This document shows, in pieces, positions 18,019-26,398 of a DNA stretch of 55,281 nucleotides (positions are counted from its first letter, which is position 1; each line of letters begins with the position of its first letter). A model generated the notes under the pieces. The model did not search any database. It was not told the DNA's origin and worked only from the letters and a program-made list of their open reading frames with translations. Origin of the DNA: JBCCLJ01 sp039026915. Its GTDB lineage: Bacteria > Acidobacteriota > Thermoanaerobaculia > Multivoradales > Multivoraceae. The position numbers were made by a program, and so were the translations under genes. The stretch lies in assembly GCA_039026915.1 (NCBI GenBank), contig JBCCLJ010000018.1:1-55281 (forward strand). Direction: 5' to 3'.

Positions 18019-19139
18019 TGAAGAGATATCTGAAGACTGCTGCATGTCTCTTGTTCTTCTTCACTGCCGTCGGCGCTGAGGCGACCTCTTACAGATTGAC
18101 CGCGGAGCTACGATCCTCGTCCCTGCCGGAACGGAGCTTCTACCTCGTATCGGGCTGGCACGCGGCCGCGATTACCAAGGTCCCAGCCTTCGAGTTGCCA
18201 TTGCCCTGGGCCCTCGAAGGAATGCTCTTCAAGAATGGAAAGAGGCCGGTTCGTTTCCCGTTCTTCAGCCACGAGTTGTCGTGCACGAGGAGCGGATGGA
18301 ACCGACACTCCGTGAAGTACCTGGATTGCGGAGTCAACTTTCAGTCGACGAACGCTCAGTGCGCCTCGCGGATCGCCGGAAGCTGGCAGGCTTACACCGA
18401 AGCTGGTCCCAACCTAGCCGACGGAATCGTCTCAGAGATCACGCAGCCGCCGAGATGGCTTTCCTGCAGGCGCAGGGTCCCGCCGAGGCCAGACTTTCCG
18501 AGTCCGGGTGCCCCCGGCTGCCTGATCGGAGCGACGGCGGCGACCACAAGAATTGATCTGGGCACCCCGCAAGCCAGTGCTGAGGTGCTGACGACCAGCC
18601 CGCAGCGCCTCTACAGGACGGTTCAAGATTCTGAGGGTCCCTTCATCACCGATGAATGGCTTGTCCTGGAGGGAACCGGTACCCCCGTGCGAGCTTCTTC
18701 CGACGCTGCGGCGGTGGCTCCGCGATTCGGGGGAGTGGGGTCAATGCTCGCGGAACGGGCCGGGCAAAGGCATCTCCTGGTGCGTCATCCGATTCACGTC
18801 GACAACGGTCGAGGTCATATGCCACTCGTCGAGTTGGCTCGAGGCGCTCACTGGGAGCAACTGAATCTAGGGGTGCAGTCAGGGACCGTTGCTCTGCGCA
18901 TGTCGTTCTCCGAAGGCCGAGAGCGCTCCATCCAGACGGTCTTTTCGGACCTCGATCTGAATTCGCGGGAGTCCCAGTGGATCGCTGACGGTCTCCAAAT
19001 CAGTGAGTCGCATGCGGACAGCCATCGATTCAGCGTGTACCTGGTCCTCGACGTGACCTCTGGCCGGGTCACGCCCAGAGAGCCGCTCGTGACTCTCCCG
19101 CAGTGCTGCTGCCTGCCAGACCAGCCGCTCTGCCAGTGA
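18018..19139 (+). CDS. Exported protein of unknown function, second of an overlapping pair
   Basis: A 373-residue protein with no family I can name. It begins with a signal peptide (LKTAACLLFFFTAVGAEA). The mature chain is beta-rich with eight or more cysteines, including a CC pair near the C-terminus (LPQCCCLPDQPLCQ), suggesting a disulphide-stabilised exported fold. The ATG at 18018 overlaps the preceding stop by one base (TGATG), which fixes the start. Both genes of the pair are probably made in fixed ratio and act together outside the cytoplasm. The upstream partner encodes a smaller helical exported protein. Function is unknown. Confidence 0.7.
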   Translation: MKRYLKTAACLLFFFTAVGAEATSYRLTAELRSSSLPERSFYLVSGWHAAAITKVPAFELPLPWALEGMLFKNGKRPVRFPFFSHELSCTRSGWNRHSVKYLDCGVNFQSTNAQCASRIAGSWQAYTEAGPNLADGIVSEITQPPRWLSCRRRVPPRPDFPSPGAPGCLIGATAATTRIDLGTPQASAEVLTTSPQRLYRTVQDSEGPFITDEWLVLEGTGTPVRASSDAAAVAPRFGGVGSMLAERAGQRHLLVRHPIHVDNGRGHMPLVELARGAHWEQLNLGVQSGTVALRMSFSEGRERSIQTVFSDLDLNSRESQWIADGLQISESHADSHRFSVYLVLDVTSGRVTPREPLVTLPQCCCLPDQPLCQ

Positions 19140-19232
19140 TCTCCGGCGGTTTCGCCGCGAGCGAGCAAGACGGGGAGCTATGGAGCCGGACTCTGGGTCC
19201 GGCTCCGTTTCTCGTTCGTCAACGTCGCACCC

Positions 19233-19268
19233 GTCGACCCGTCGACCCGTCGACCCGTCGACCCGTCG
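19233..19268. repeat. Tandem 8-bp repeat (GTCGACCC)
   Basis: Four perfect copies plus a half copy of GTCGACCC run from 19233 to 19268, in non-coding sequence about 95 bases after the stop of the unknown pair. Short repeats of this kind can change copy number by slippage. No reading frame depends on it here. Confidence 0.85.
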
Positions 19269-19340
19269 GGCCGATGAGGGAGATTCGGGTCGGACGATCC
19301 GCAGGTCCTCACCGCCCAGGGAACGCTCGGCTGGCTCTGT

Positions 19341-19368
19341 ATGGAACAGAAACGATGGAACAGAAACG
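19341..19368. repeat. Tandem duplication of a 14-bp word
   Basis: ATGGAACAGAAACG occurs twice in direct succession (19341-19354 and 19355-19368). It lies within degraded sequence between genes and duplicates a possible start codon. It looks like a recent slippage or patch duplication. Confidence 0.8.
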
Positions 19369-19399
19369 CTTCAAGGAGTCGCTGGCCGTCGCCGTGCCG

Positions 19400-19800
19400 A
19401 CCACGGAAAGGACGCGGAGCGTCCTCGGTGATCGACACGCCGAGACACTCGACGCCCTCAAGATCTCGGCATCGTCTCCCGCCGGCTCGGGCGCGAGGGA
19501 GGGGCGGCACCGCTCCACGGGCTTCGTCTCAGCGTCCGAAGTGTTGAAGAGGGCACTGACGTGCGTGAGGCTGATGCGCTTGCGCTCGAACGCGGCGTCG
19601 AGCTGCAAACGAGGTCTTTACGGCGCCGTACATCGGTACCGGCGCTACGCAGGCGACACTGGGCGAATGCCAGCTGGCGCTCGGTCGCGCGGAGGCTCCC
19701 GGGACTCTCGCGGAGGCCGCCGAGGCCCTGCGAGCGACGAACGCCGATCCGCGCCGGATCGCGGATGTGGAGAAGGCGTTGGCAGGGGAGTCGTCGGCGC
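19400..19800 (+). pseudogene. Decayed TPR-type sequence
   Basis: Fragments of a tetratricopeptide-rich protein survive in different frames. Near 19421 the plus strand reads LGDRHAETLDALK, which is like the Kinesin-light-chain-type TPR start. From 19629 another frame reads GATQATLGECQLALGRAEA and then EALRATNADPRRIADVEKAL, again a TPR pair. Frame changes and stops separate the pieces, and no intact frame covers them. Such repeats often form the tail of Ser/Thr kinases or signalling proteins in this kind of genome. The rest of the 670-base gap between 19140 and 19811 holds only the two short tandem repeats. Confidence 0.5.
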
Positions 19801-19811
19801 TCGGTCGGCTT

Positions 19812-22745
19812 CTACGAAGAGCAGGCGTTTGGATCGTTCCTCGCCGTAAACGTCCCGGAGATGCTGACTCCGTTGCCGAAGCGGATCGCGCCGCTGGCGG
19901 TGAAGGTGACTCCCTGCGCGTCAATCGTCAGGTTCGGGCCCAGGGTGAAGTTCTCGGCGGTCTCCGACGTCGGCGAGCTGATCGTCGTATTGCTGTACGT
20001 CAGCAGCGATGGGCAGCTGCCGCCTGCGCAGCTCGAGCGTGAATAGCTGAGGTCGTAGCCGGCGATCTCCTCATCGTTGCCGAACTCGTCGACTCGGGCG
20101 TAGTACGTTCCGGCTGCCAACGGATTGCTCCCGCAGGAGCGTTCGATCCGAGAGAAGAGATCGGTGCCGCCGTCGTCGTCGAAGTCGATCTGCTGGAGGC
20201 CGGAGTCGTAGAGGGTGAGTCGAGTGTCGCCGCTGTTGCCAGAGGTCTCGAGTGTCACCGACGACGAGGCCGCGAAGGAGAACGTGACCCAGTCTTCGTC
20301 GCCCGCGGGACAGATCTTGTGCGCCTGGGTGTCGCCATCCTCGATGAGGCTCGCCTGACCGGAGCTGTTGTCGGGCTCGAAGGCGTCGTCCGGAGCGCAG
20401 CTGCCGGCGCCGCCCGAGAGATCCAGACTCCAGGTGCCTCTGCCCAGAGTGCCGGCGGCGAGCAGGTCGTCGGAGGGCTCGTGGATCAGTGTGAAGACGA
20501 GGGCATGAGGCAGGCCCGAGCCGAGCTCGTTCCAAGTGCTGAAGCCCGAGGTCTCGGTGGCCGTGAAGACGCCGCGTTCGGTACCCACGGCGAGTCGGTC
20601 GGGAGAACCTGGAACGTAGAGGACGCTGCGCAGAATGCCGACGTTGTTCGCGCTGAACAGGTTGCCGGTGACGTTGCTCCACGAGGAGCCGCCGTTGGTG
20701 GTGCGGTAGACGTTGAACGGGTCCACGGCGAAGGCGGCGGAGCCGTTGCTGGGATCGATCGTGACCGAGAGCACGGGGTTGGTACTCGAGGTGTTGGGAT
20801 CACTCGCCACGACGCTGGCGGGCGGTGCAGCTGTGCGTACATAGACTCGATCGTCAGCGGCGACGTAGAGCGCATCGGCGTTGTTCTGGGCACCATAGGC
20901 CATCGTGCCGCCGCTGTTGAAGCTCTGCGTCCTCACGTTGCTCGCGATCAGAGTGACGTTGTTCAGGCGATCGAAGCTCTCGTAGATGCCGTTGTTGGCG
21001 CCGACGAGCAGGCGGGCCGGATTGACCGCGTTGGCGGCAAGCGGCGTCAAGAACTGAGGTTGCAGCGCCGGTGAGCCACCCAGTGGGTTGCGCGCGGGCT
21101 GGGCCGCGCTCAACAGGTTGTTTCCCGAGTCGTACACGGCGCGCTGCAGGCCGCCGAGACTCTGGCTGCTGAAGTAGCGGGTGGACTGGCCGGAGACCGG
21201 GTCGTTGGGGACGATGACCACGTCGCCGCCGTCTCCAGCTTGGATCGCGCTCCAGTCGTCCGTCGCGGACGAGTCCTGCAGAGTCGTTCCGTTGTCCTGA
21301 TTGCCGGAAAGGAAGACCTCGGCGACGGGGTCGTAGGCCAGGCTGTGCTGCTCGGTGCTCGTCAGATCACCGATCACCGAGACCCAGTCGCCGTTCGTTC
21401 CGTTGGGGTCGGTGTGCCGGTAGATGCCGCCGTCATCGCCTTGCAGGAGCTGCCCTCCCGCGTCGAAGGCCATCGCACGCGAGTCGGCGTGCGGTCCCGT
21501 GTTGTTCACCGTACGTCGTGCGCCACTGCAGCCGGAGAGCGCCGACGGGCAGTTGGTGATGGGCGTCGCTTGAGTGTTCGGGCTGGCCGCAGCGTTGACG
21601 CGGTAGAGCCTGCCGGAGTACGCCACGGCGCCCAGAGAGTTCGGAAAGGGGGGGACCTGAAAACCGCTCTCGTCCTGTCCGGGCTGACGGTCGCCTCCGA
21701 TGTAGGCGACGGTCGGATTGTTGGGGTCGGCAGCGAGCGAAAGGTGCACGTTGCACTGGCCTCCCGGGTGAATGCCGATCCCGACACCCTGCTCGAACGA
21801 GCCGGGAAAGTCGAGCTGGGTCCAGCTGTTGCCGGCGTTGCCCGAGTAGAAGAGTCCGCCGAGGAAGTGTTGAGTCACCCCTTGCTGGTTGGTCTGCGAC
21901 CGGCAGATGGCAACGAAGACGTTGGCGTTGGAGCCGCCCGCGCGTCCGACGGCGATCTCGAGATCGGGGGGCTGCAATGCCAAGAGGTTGTCCATCGCGG
22001 AACTGCTGACCTTCGACCAGGTCGCGCCGGTGTTGGTGCTGCGGTAGAGACCGACGGTGGTGCCGTGGGTCATCGCCGTGAAGAGCCGTGACGAGTCGGT
22101 CGGGTCACTGGCGAGCGCGTGGGACAGACCGCAGGGAAGCCCGGTGCCCGTGGTGTTGCTGATGAAGCTGAACGAGGCACCGGCGTTGGTGCTGCGCGCA
22201 AGGCCCACGGTGTTACAGGCAAGCCCACTGTCGCTGCTGTCGACGGTCGCGACGATCGTGCTGCCCCGTGAGGCGATGCCGGAGACGTTCGCCGAGGCGA
22301 GGCTCGACAAGCTACTCCAGGAACTGCCGCCGTTGGTGGTGCGGAGCAGCCCGGTGCGTCGACCGCCGATGTTCCCGAAAGAGCTCATCAACCCGATCCC
22401 CGCAACGAGCGTGTTGCTGCTGCTGTCGGTCGGGTCGAGGTCGAGAGCACCGATGGAGAGCGAGTCGAAACCGTCCGTCTGCGCGACCCAGGTTGGCGAT
22501 GCGGACCGGGCGTTGTTCGTCCGGAAGACGCCGCCGTTGGTGGAGCCGATCCAGAGGATGTTGGAGTTCGTCGGATGGGGGACGACCACTTCGATCGCAC
22601 CCGAGACGTCTTGATTCTCGACGCGACTGTTGAACTCGCCGAAGGCCGGCGCTGGTCCCTTTTTGACCCACTGCTGAGACAGGGCAGGCACCGGAGTGCC
22701 AAAGAGCAGGCAGAGGGCGACGAGTCGAGCAGAGGAGCGGTTCAT
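19812..22745 (-). CDS. Exported BNR/Asp-box propeller protein with PPC and coat-hanger-like C-terminal domains
   Basis: A 977-residue exported protein. The start at 22745 follows a purine-rich site and begins a signal peptide (LVALCLLFGTPVPALSQ); a longer frame to 22811 adds an Arg-rich leader and is not used. The body is a sortilin/sialidase-like propeller with repeated Asp-box words such as RTTNGGSSWSS, STNTGATWSKV and RTTNGGSSWSNV. A PPC-type domain follows (about 800-915, DAFEPDNSSGQASLIEDGD to AAGTYYARVDEFG). The final roughly 65 residues (NFTLGPNLTIDAQGVTFTAS) resemble a 3-coathanger stack. No sialidase catalytic set is evident, so a binding or structural role is likely. It lies 73 bases after the propeller gene upstream. 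Confidence 0.85.
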   Translation of the reverse strand: MNRSSARLVALCLLFGTPVPALSQQWVKKGPAPAFGEFNSRVENQDVSGAIEVVVPHPTNSNILWIGSTNGGVFRTNNARSASPTWVAQTDGFDSLSIGALDLDPTDSSSNTLVAGIGLMSSFGNIGGRRTGLLRTTNGGSSWSSLSSLASANVSGIASRGSTIVATVDSSDSGLACNTVGLARSTNAGASFSFISNTTGTGLPCGLSHALASDPTDSSRLFTAMTHGTTVGLYRSTNTGATWSKVSSSAMDNLLALQPPDLEIAVGRAGGSNANVFVAICRSQTNQQGVTQHFLGGLFYSGNAGNSWTQLDFPGSFEQGVGIGIHPGGQCNVHLSLAADPNNPTVAYIGGDRQPGQDESGFQVPPFPNSLGAVAYSGRLYRVNAAASPNTQATPITNCPSALSGCSGARRTVNNTGPHADSRAMAFDAGGQLLQGDDGGIYRHTDPNGTNGDWVSVIGDLTSTEQHSLAYDPVAEVFLSGNQDNGTTLQDSSATDDWSAIQAGDGGDVVIVPNDPVSGQSTRYFSSQSLGGLQRAVYDSGNNLLSAAQPARNPLGGSPALQPQFLTPLAANAVNPARLLVGANNGIYESFDRLNNVTLIASNVRTQSFNSGGTMAYGAQNNADALYVAADDRVYVRTAAPPASVVASDPNTSSTNPVLSVTIDPSNGSAAFAVDPFNVYRTTNGGSSWSNVTGNLFSANNVGILRSVLYVPGSPDRLAVGTERGVFTATETSGFSTWNELGSGLPHALVFTLIHEPSDDLLAAGTLGRGTWSLDLSGGAGSCAPDDAFEPDNSSGQASLIEDGDTQAHKICPAGDEDWVTFSFAASSSVTLETSGNSGDTRLTLYDSGLQQIDFDDDGGTDLFSRIERSCGSNPLAAGTYYARVDEFGNDEEIAGYDLSYSRSSCAGGSCPSLLTYSNTTISSPTSETAENFTLGPNLTIDAQGVTFTASGAIRFGNGVSISGTFTARNDPNACSS

Positions 22746-22818
22746 GCCGGGTCTCCGTCCAGTTTGGGTCGCGCGAGGCCGCAGGAGCGGAGCGCGGGTT
22801 GGTGTGTTCATGAAGGGT

Positions 22819-23970
22819 TCAGTGCGGCCTGGGGCCGGAGTAGCGCGTCTGACGAAGAGGCCGCTCCCAGAGCACCGCGCCCGTGCGGAGAGACTGGGCG
22901 CGGACTCTGCGCGGAGTCGTGCGTCGCCCGCTGGGCGTGAGCTCGGCGAACGGCTCCAAGGGCAAGAGCACGGTCTCGCCGGAGACCGAGAAAGGCGCGA
23001 AGGAGTGATCGGCCTCGAAGCCGCCGACCGCTTGACCGGTGGCGCTGTCGAAGAAGCTCCACTCGTAGCGCCCGGCGTCGACCTCTTCGACGACGGCGAC
23101 GTGTCGCCCGTCGACCGAGGCGTCGAAGGCGGTGAACTCCCCGCTGTGAATCCGAGTCTCGGCGATGGCCCGACCGGTGCCGAGCTCCCAGGTCTTGAGG
23201 TAGACGTCGCGTCGGCCCTCGCCGAAGAAGACGGCGAACTCGACGCTGCCGGCGGTGATGGGCGCGTTCGCGGAGGGCGTGCGCGAGAGCCAGGCCGATG
23301 CTGCGGACGAGGGCGGTCGTGAGGCGACGGTGCTCGTGACCGGAACCTGTGAGCTGCTCATGGTCGTGAGGTCGACGCTGTAGGCGCGGCTGGCGCTGGT
23401 CTCCATCGGCTCGCCAGGTGCGGGCGGAACTCCTTTGGAGTATCTCCGTGTCTCGGTCCAGGTGACGAGTGGCGCGCCGCCGAAGATACGCAGCCTCGGC
23501 TCGAAGCGTCGGTGGGCGCTGTCGTCGATGCGCGCCGAAGTGCCGGACGGCAGAGCGATGGTGAGCTCGTCGGCGAAGGCGCCGCTCGACAGCTCGAGGA
23601 AGACGACTTCCAGTTGCTCCGACTCGCGCTGGGCAACGAGGTACTCGCCGAAGAACCCGAGTGGCCTGGCGGCGTCCGGGCTGAGCCAGCGCACCTCTCC
23701 CGACTCTGCGTCGATCGCTTCGATCTCGCCGCCCGGCGTCATCAGCACGACGAGCTCACGATCCGGACTGAGCAGAGCGCCCTCAACGAGGCGAGGTGCT
23801 TCAGCGGACTGCTGAAGGGCCGCGTCGCTTTGAGGCAGGAGCTGCGCTGAAATCGAACCTGCGGTGGCGAGCAGAAGAAGCGGTAGAACGCCGAGAAGGG
23901 AAGAAGCGCGCTGAGCGTGCGCGATTCGATGGGTGAAGCACCGGATCGGAAAGTTCCGGGGTCTGTGCAT
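22819..23970 (-). CDS. Exported propeller-like protein (PQQ/WD-type repeats)
   Basis: A 383-residue protein with a signal peptide (GVLPLLLLATAGSISAQ). The body has repeated strands of quinoprotein or WD type: LSPDRELVVLMTPGGEIEAI then DAESGEVRWLSPD, a central segment that lists a title-like Ser/Pro stretch, and a late repeat with DASVDGRHVAVVEEVD. The end GAVLWERPLRQTRYSGPRPH again resembles a PQQ-like strand (GxxLWE). No enzyme motif is visible, so ligand or surface interaction is the only suggestion. The start at 23970 is preceded by an AGGGGG site. It is the first gene of a probable two-gene operon with the BNR/PPC protein. Confidence 0.7.
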   Translation of the reverse strand: MHRPRNFPIRCFTHRIAHAQRASSLLGVLPLLLLATAGSISAQLLPQSDAALQQSAEAPRLVEGALLSPDRELVVLMTPGGEIEAIDAESGEVRWLSPDAARPLGFFGEYLVAQRESEQLEVVFLELSSGAFADELTIALPSGTSARIDDSAHRRFEPRLRIFGGAPLVTWTETRRYSKGVPPAPGEPMETSASRAYSVDLTTMSSSQVPVTSTVASRPPSSAASAWLSRTPSANAPITAGSVEFAVFFGEGRRDVYLKTWELGTGRAIAETRIHSGEFTAFDASVDGRHVAVVEEVDAGRYEWSFFDSATGQAVGGFEADHSFAPFSVSGETVLLPLEPFAELTPSGRRTTPRRVRAQSLRTGAVLWERPLRQTRYSGPRPH

Positions 23971-24194
23971 GGTGATGCCCCCTGGCAAGAAGTCTCGGCG
24001 CGGCCCTGTGCCGCGCCCTTCGTACCTAGAGGCGGAGAGTCTGCGGAGCAGGTGACAGGCGATCTGGAAAGAGTCGTCGGGCCGGTTTCGAGGACCGCCG
24101 AGCGCGCCTTTGTACGGCGGCGTTGTCACCTTCCCGGCGCTTGCTGCGCCTCTGGCGGTGAAAGGGGCCTCGGACGAAAGAGGGGGGCTACCTG

Positions 24195-24219
24195 GCGGCG
24201 GGCCGCTCCGGCCCGCCGC
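24195..24219. promoter_or_regulatory. Perfect 10-bp hairpin just upstream of the S74 gene
   Basis: GCGGCGGGCC (24195-24204) pairs perfectly with GGCCCGCCGC (24210-24219) around a 5-base loop. It ends 5 bases before the AGGAGA ribosome site (24225-24230) of the gene starting at 24238. It would be a very stable 5'-UTR hairpin and may act on mRNA stability, termination or translation. Confidence 0.6.
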
Positions 24220-24237
24220 TTTCCAGGAGATGCAGAA

Positions 24238-25005
24238 ATGACCAGATCGACTTTCGCAGCGCCGAGCGGCGTTGCCGCCATCCGAGCTCTCAGTGTCTGT
24301 TCGCTGGTGTTCGCCAGCGCGCTCCTCGCGGCTCCAGCGGCAGCCCAGAACGACACGCTGACCGTCGTCAACAACAACGTCGGCATTCGTACCGACAACC
24401 CGCGCAACATGTTCCACATCAGCGGTGGCGCGAACGAGGACGTCTTTGCGGGCGTCGGCCTCAATCCGATCAGCGGGCCGGCCTTCAACTTCGGCTATGC
24501 CGGCGGATCGTTCGGCCGCTCGGCGGGGTTCTTCAACGTGCGCCCCGACAACTCGGCTTCGGCACCGAATCCGTCGCTGCGCTTCTTCACGGCCAACAAT
24601 CCCGCGATGATCATCGACAACCAGGGCTATCTCGGAATCTCCTCCGACTCGAGCTTCAATCCAGCCTTTCCCATTCATCTGGCATCGGGTGCTCACGTCA
24701 CGACGGGAGGCACTTGGGTGAACGCGTCGAGTCGCGCTCTCAAGACGGGCATCGAGAGCCTCTCGGTGGGCGAGGCGCTGGAGACGGCGATGAGACTGCA
24801 GCCCGTGACGTTCGCGTACAAGGCCAACCCGGAAGACGTGCACGTCGGCTTCATCGCGGAAGACGTCCCGTCGCTGGTTGCGGAGCCCAGCCGTCAGGGG
24901 CTTTCGGCGATGGACGTCGTGGCGGTGCTGACCAGAGTGGTGCAGGAGCAGCAGCGGAGGATCGACGAACTGGCGGAGCGTCTGGAGGAGGTTTCCGGCG
25001 AGTGA
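24238..25005 (+). CDS. Exported protein with C-terminal S74 (intramolecular chaperone) domain
   Basis: A 255-residue protein with a signal peptide (FASALLAAPAAAQ). The middle is a beta-rich segment with NNNVGIRTDNPRNMFHISG, typical of stacked beta-prism or fibre-like stalks. From residue 162 comes a peptidase S74 domain: NASSRALKTGIESL holds the Ser/Lys autoprocessing site (Ser164 or Ser165 with Lys169), followed by LQPVTFAYKANPEDVHVGFI. The end is a coiled coil (VVQEQQRRIDELAERLEEV). S74 domains trimerise and cut themselves off phage tail fibres and bacterial surface proteins. Here it stands alone, with no phage genes, as in many bacterial surface proteins. The stable hairpin in front may tune expression. 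Confidence 0.85.
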   Translation: MTRSTFAAPSGVAAIRALSVCSLVFASALLAAPAAAQNDTLTVVNNNVGIRTDNPRNMFHISGGANEDVFAGVGLNPISGPAFNFGYAGGSFGRSAGFFNVRPDNSASAPNPSLRFFTANNPAMIIDNQGYLGISSDSSFNPAFPIHLASGAHVTTGGTWVNASSRALKTGIESLSVGEALETAMRLQPVTFAYKANPEDVHVGFIAEDVPSLVAEPSRQGLSAMDVVAVLTRVVQEQQRRIDELAERLEEVSGE

Positions 25006-25501
25006 CGGCTGCCTTTCGCCGCCAGGACCGAGGTCGGAAGAGCCGGTCTTCGCGCTCTGATCTGCCAAGCGGCGGATCCGCGGAGCGGTTGCGAGGCGAA
25101 CCCCCGCCAGCATCGACGCAGGAGCCCGACAGCAGCCCGGTCTAGCTTTCTCGTGAGTTGGATTTCCTCTCGTCTCCGTTTCAGGATGGAGAGCGTCACC
25201 ACCGAGGAAGCAGCAATGATCGGCTAGCTCAGGGGCGGGAGGCCTCGGGGCGGAGCGGTGCGCTGAGTCAGAAGCCTCCGCTGTAGGACTTGGAGAGCTT
25301 TCGCGTGGGTCCGAAAGTGAGTGGATCCCACATCGCTCCCTCGTTTGCACGGACGTCGACCGGAAGTCCGAGAGCGTTTCGACGTTCAAGAGTCCACTCG
25401 GCGATACGGCGCGTCCCCGCTCCAAACAGGATCGCGGCGTCTCGCCCCACCACCGGCGCGTCTCCCCTGGGACACCGATCGGCTTGAGCTAGCTTCGTGA
25501 G
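25006..25501. other. Intergenic region with a protein-like minus-strand tail
   Basis: This 496-base gap has no clear gene. On the minus strand a frame ending at 25268 encodes a plausible C-terminus (WDPLTFGPTRKLSKSYSGGF) preceded by about 45 protein-like residues. Its upstream part overlaps the AraC gene on the other strand and lacks a start or ribosome site there. It may be a remnant of a lost gene. I see no promoter or RNA that I can name. Confidence 0.35.
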
Positions 25502-26374
25502 ATGAGTCTTGCTCGCAGGCATCCTCAATTGCTGGACGAGCGCCACTCCGTGGGTGGCTACCGTGAGTTCTCTCCTCGTCCGGCGAGCCGTCGGTGGATC
25601 GAGTACCTGTGGACGTGTTCCACTCCAGGCACGGCACGGTCGAGCGCGCCACATCGTGTGGTGGCAGACCCCGGCGTCAGCCTCGCTTTCAGTTGTCATA
25701 GGCACAAAGGCAAAGCGGAGGGCGCATCGCTCCGGCTCTTCGGTCCTGTTGAGAGTCGGCGTCTGTTCGAGAGTGACGCGAGCTTCGAGATGGTCTGCGT
25801 TCGGCCGAAGCTCGAGTGGCTTCCCTTTCTTCTGGGTGCGCAGCCGCAGGATCACGTGGACGCGAAGCACGACTTCCTCGAAGTTGATCCACGCATCGCC
25901 AGGCCAGTCCTCGCGCGCCTCTCCCGCGCACGCAGCATGAGCGAGGCGCTTGCGCTCTTGGAGAGCGAGTTGGTTTCCCTCGCCGAACAGTCGCGTCGCT
26001 CGCCCCACCAGCGAGCTCTTCACGCCATGGAGATCCTACGCCGCACGGCGGGCACCGTTCCGCTACGCCGCGTCGCGCAGCACTTAGGCTGCACTCCTCG
26101 TTCGTTGCGACGATGGATCAGAGAAGCGGCGGGAGTACCGCCGAAACGGTACTCCAGGCTGTTGCGTTTTCAGGCCGTGCTGGCCGCGTCGGACCCTCTC
26201 GCAGCTCCGGACTGGGCGTCTCTGGCGTGCCGCTTTCACTACTTTGATCAGTCACACCTGATCCGGGATTTCCAGGAGTTCGCGTGGTCGAGCCCGAGCG
26301 TCGTTCATCGAGAACGTTGGCGCGAGTCCGCTTTTTCCAATCACTCCCCCTCCGAACCGACGAGACTGCCGTGA
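25502..26374 (+). CDS. AraC-family transcriptional regulator
   Basis: A 290-residue regulator. The C-terminal domain (about 165-275) holds two HTH motifs: VPLRRVAQHLGCTPRSLRRW followed by REAAGVPPKRYSRLLRFQAV, and LACRFHYFDQSHLIRDFQEF, the standard second HTH and signature of AraC proteins. The N-terminal half (about 15-140) contains YREFSPRPASRRWIEYLWTC and is like the DUF6597 sensor in related AraC proteins. The ligand is unknown. The gene is followed after 24 bases by an exported LamG-like protein with its own ribosome site, so the two are probably co-transcribed and the regulator may control that gene. Confidence 0.9.
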   Translation: MSLARRHPQLLDERHSVGGYREFSPRPASRRWIEYLWTCSTPGTARSSAPHRVVADPGVSLAFSCHRHKGKAEGASLRLFGPVESRRLFESDASFEMVCVRPKLEWLPFLLGAQPQDHVDAKHDFLEVDPRIARPVLARLSRARSMSEALALLESELVSLAEQSRRSPHQRALHAMEILRRTAGTVPLRRVAQHLGCTPRSLRRWIREAAGVPPKRYSRLLRFQAVLAASDPLAAPDWASLACRFHYFDQSHLIRDFQEFAWSSPSVVHRERWRESAFSNHSPSEPTRLP

Positions 26375-26398
26375 AACGTTCGGATTGGAGGCGAGACG

